Source of the DNA: JBBDWJ01 sp040902925
GTDB lineage: Bacteria; Acidobacteriota; Terriglobia; Bryobacterales; UBA6623
Assembly (NCBI GenBank): GCA_040902925.1
Contig: JBBDWJ010000291.1
Span: 1 to 14,449, forward strand
Reading direction: 5' to 3'
DNA: 14,449 nt
The number at the start of each line of letters is the position of its first letter. The first letter of the stretch is position 1. Under the pieces are notes generated by a model, which worked only from the letters and a program-made list of their open reading frames with translations, searched no databases and was not told the DNA's origin. The position numbers and the translations under genes were made by a program. Shown here piece after piece: positions 14,166 through 14,449 of this stretch.

Positions 14166-14449
14166 CTATTCGTTTAATTCAGCGGGTCGTCGCATGCCCG
14201 GATCGAGTTGCGAGCCAAGCTGAGCTGGGTCAACAAAAGTAAAGGCATACGGCCTCAAAAAAGGAGCATAAAAACTTTTGTCTTCGAGCAACGGCAGGTC
14301 AGTGCCGAAATATCGATTCAAGACGATTCGGAAGGTGTTAACCGGTGTGACCGAATCGTAGAGCCACGCATCGGTCCGGCCCGGTAAGTGGTACGCGTTA
14401 AGAATACTGAAACGCTCGCGCGCGTCAGTGTCTTCGAGTGTTGTGCTGT
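14166..14449 (-). CDS. Sulfatase-like membrane protein, C-terminal end (5' end outside window)
   Basis: The minus-strand frame is open from the window edge to a TAG at 14168-14166 and gives 93 residues. They carry the C-terminal signature of large bacterial membrane proteins with a sulfatase/LTA-synthase-type domain. FSILNAYHLPG is followed by LYDSVTPVNTFRIVLNRYFG and then TDLPLLEDKSFYAPFLRPYA. The last segment ends in a short polar tail (RRPAELNE). The hydrolase active site and membrane helices would be upstream, outside the window, so the reaction cannot be confirmed. Codon use is lower in GC than in neighbouring genes. It lies upstream of the GT87 gene on the same strand; the 228-base gap contains small palindromes (CCGGG-CCAA-CCCGG at 14012-14025) and no gene. 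Confidence 0.75.
   Translation of the reverse strand, partial: STTLEDTDARERFSILNAYHLPGRTDAWLYDSVTPVNTFRIVLNRYFGTDLPLLEDKSFYAPFLRPYAFTFVDPAQLGSQLDPGMRRPAELNE

Noticed and set aside
14158..14255. CATACGGCCT direct repeat (14158-14167 and 14246-14255)
   Set aside because: Only 10 bases, one copy at the end of and one inside the sulfatase-like gene; no associated element is visible and chance is plausible.

Overview
The window is a piece of a high-GC bacterial genome, most likely from an Acidobacteriota (Bryobacterales/Solibacter-like) organism. This placement is an inference from the mix of families: a DUF1501 protein, a short PadR regulator, a signal-peptide-bearing SAM methyltransferase, a GT87 membrane protein and a sulfatase-like membrane protein. 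No rRNA, tRNA, CRISPR array, transposase or phage gene is visible. A run of 10 Ns at 11227-11236 marks a scaffold join, so this is a draft assembly.

Layout. 1-642: C-terminal part of a DUF1501 protein. 776-1129 (-): PadR regulator with a palindrome against its start codon. 1380-1898: DUF6933 protein, then about 350 bases without a clear gene that hold a small tandem repeat. 2247-2810: exported-looking SAM methyltransferase. A large hairpin lies between it and a convergent hexapeptide-repeat acyltransferase (2952-3440, -). 3602-4027: EVE-domain protein. 4153-5292: glycerol dehydrogenase (gldA). 5398-6888: glycogen synthase (glgA). 7069-7398: thioredoxin with a terminator. Minus strand 7480-8775: DinB-like protein and a pyridoxamine-phosphate-oxidase-like flavoprotein, separated by a nested palindromic element. 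8802-10124: MocR/PdxR-type regulator, divergent from the flavoprotein across only 26 bases. 10207-11125: ars operon with arsR (one-base frameshift), a 32-codon Tat-signal-like ORF and a thioredoxin-coupled arsC. A possible small membrane ORF spans the scaffold gap. 11365-12759: class III aminotransferase. 12819-13937 (-): GT87-type membrane glycosyltransferase. 14166-14449 (-): C-terminal end of a sulfatase-like membrane protein.

How the genes relate. Two local units are convincing. The first is the MocR regulator with its divergent flavoprotein, a known vitamin-B6-related pairing, sharing one compact operator/promoter. The second is the arsenate unit: ArsR, a small exported-looking peptide and an ArsC that needs thioredoxin, for which a trxA lies 3.3 kb upstream. 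The remaining genes look like ordinary housekeeping or envelope functions placed next to each other.

The most notable cross-cutting pattern is regulatory. The three recognisable transcription regulators (PadR, MocR, ArsR), plus the flavoprotein controlled with MocR, have a -10-like hexamer and an inverted repeat directly at the start codon and no Shine-Dalgarno sequence. Most metabolic genes in the window have a clear purine-rich ribosome binding site. I see no strong case for a wholly new multi-gene defence or biosynthetic system here.
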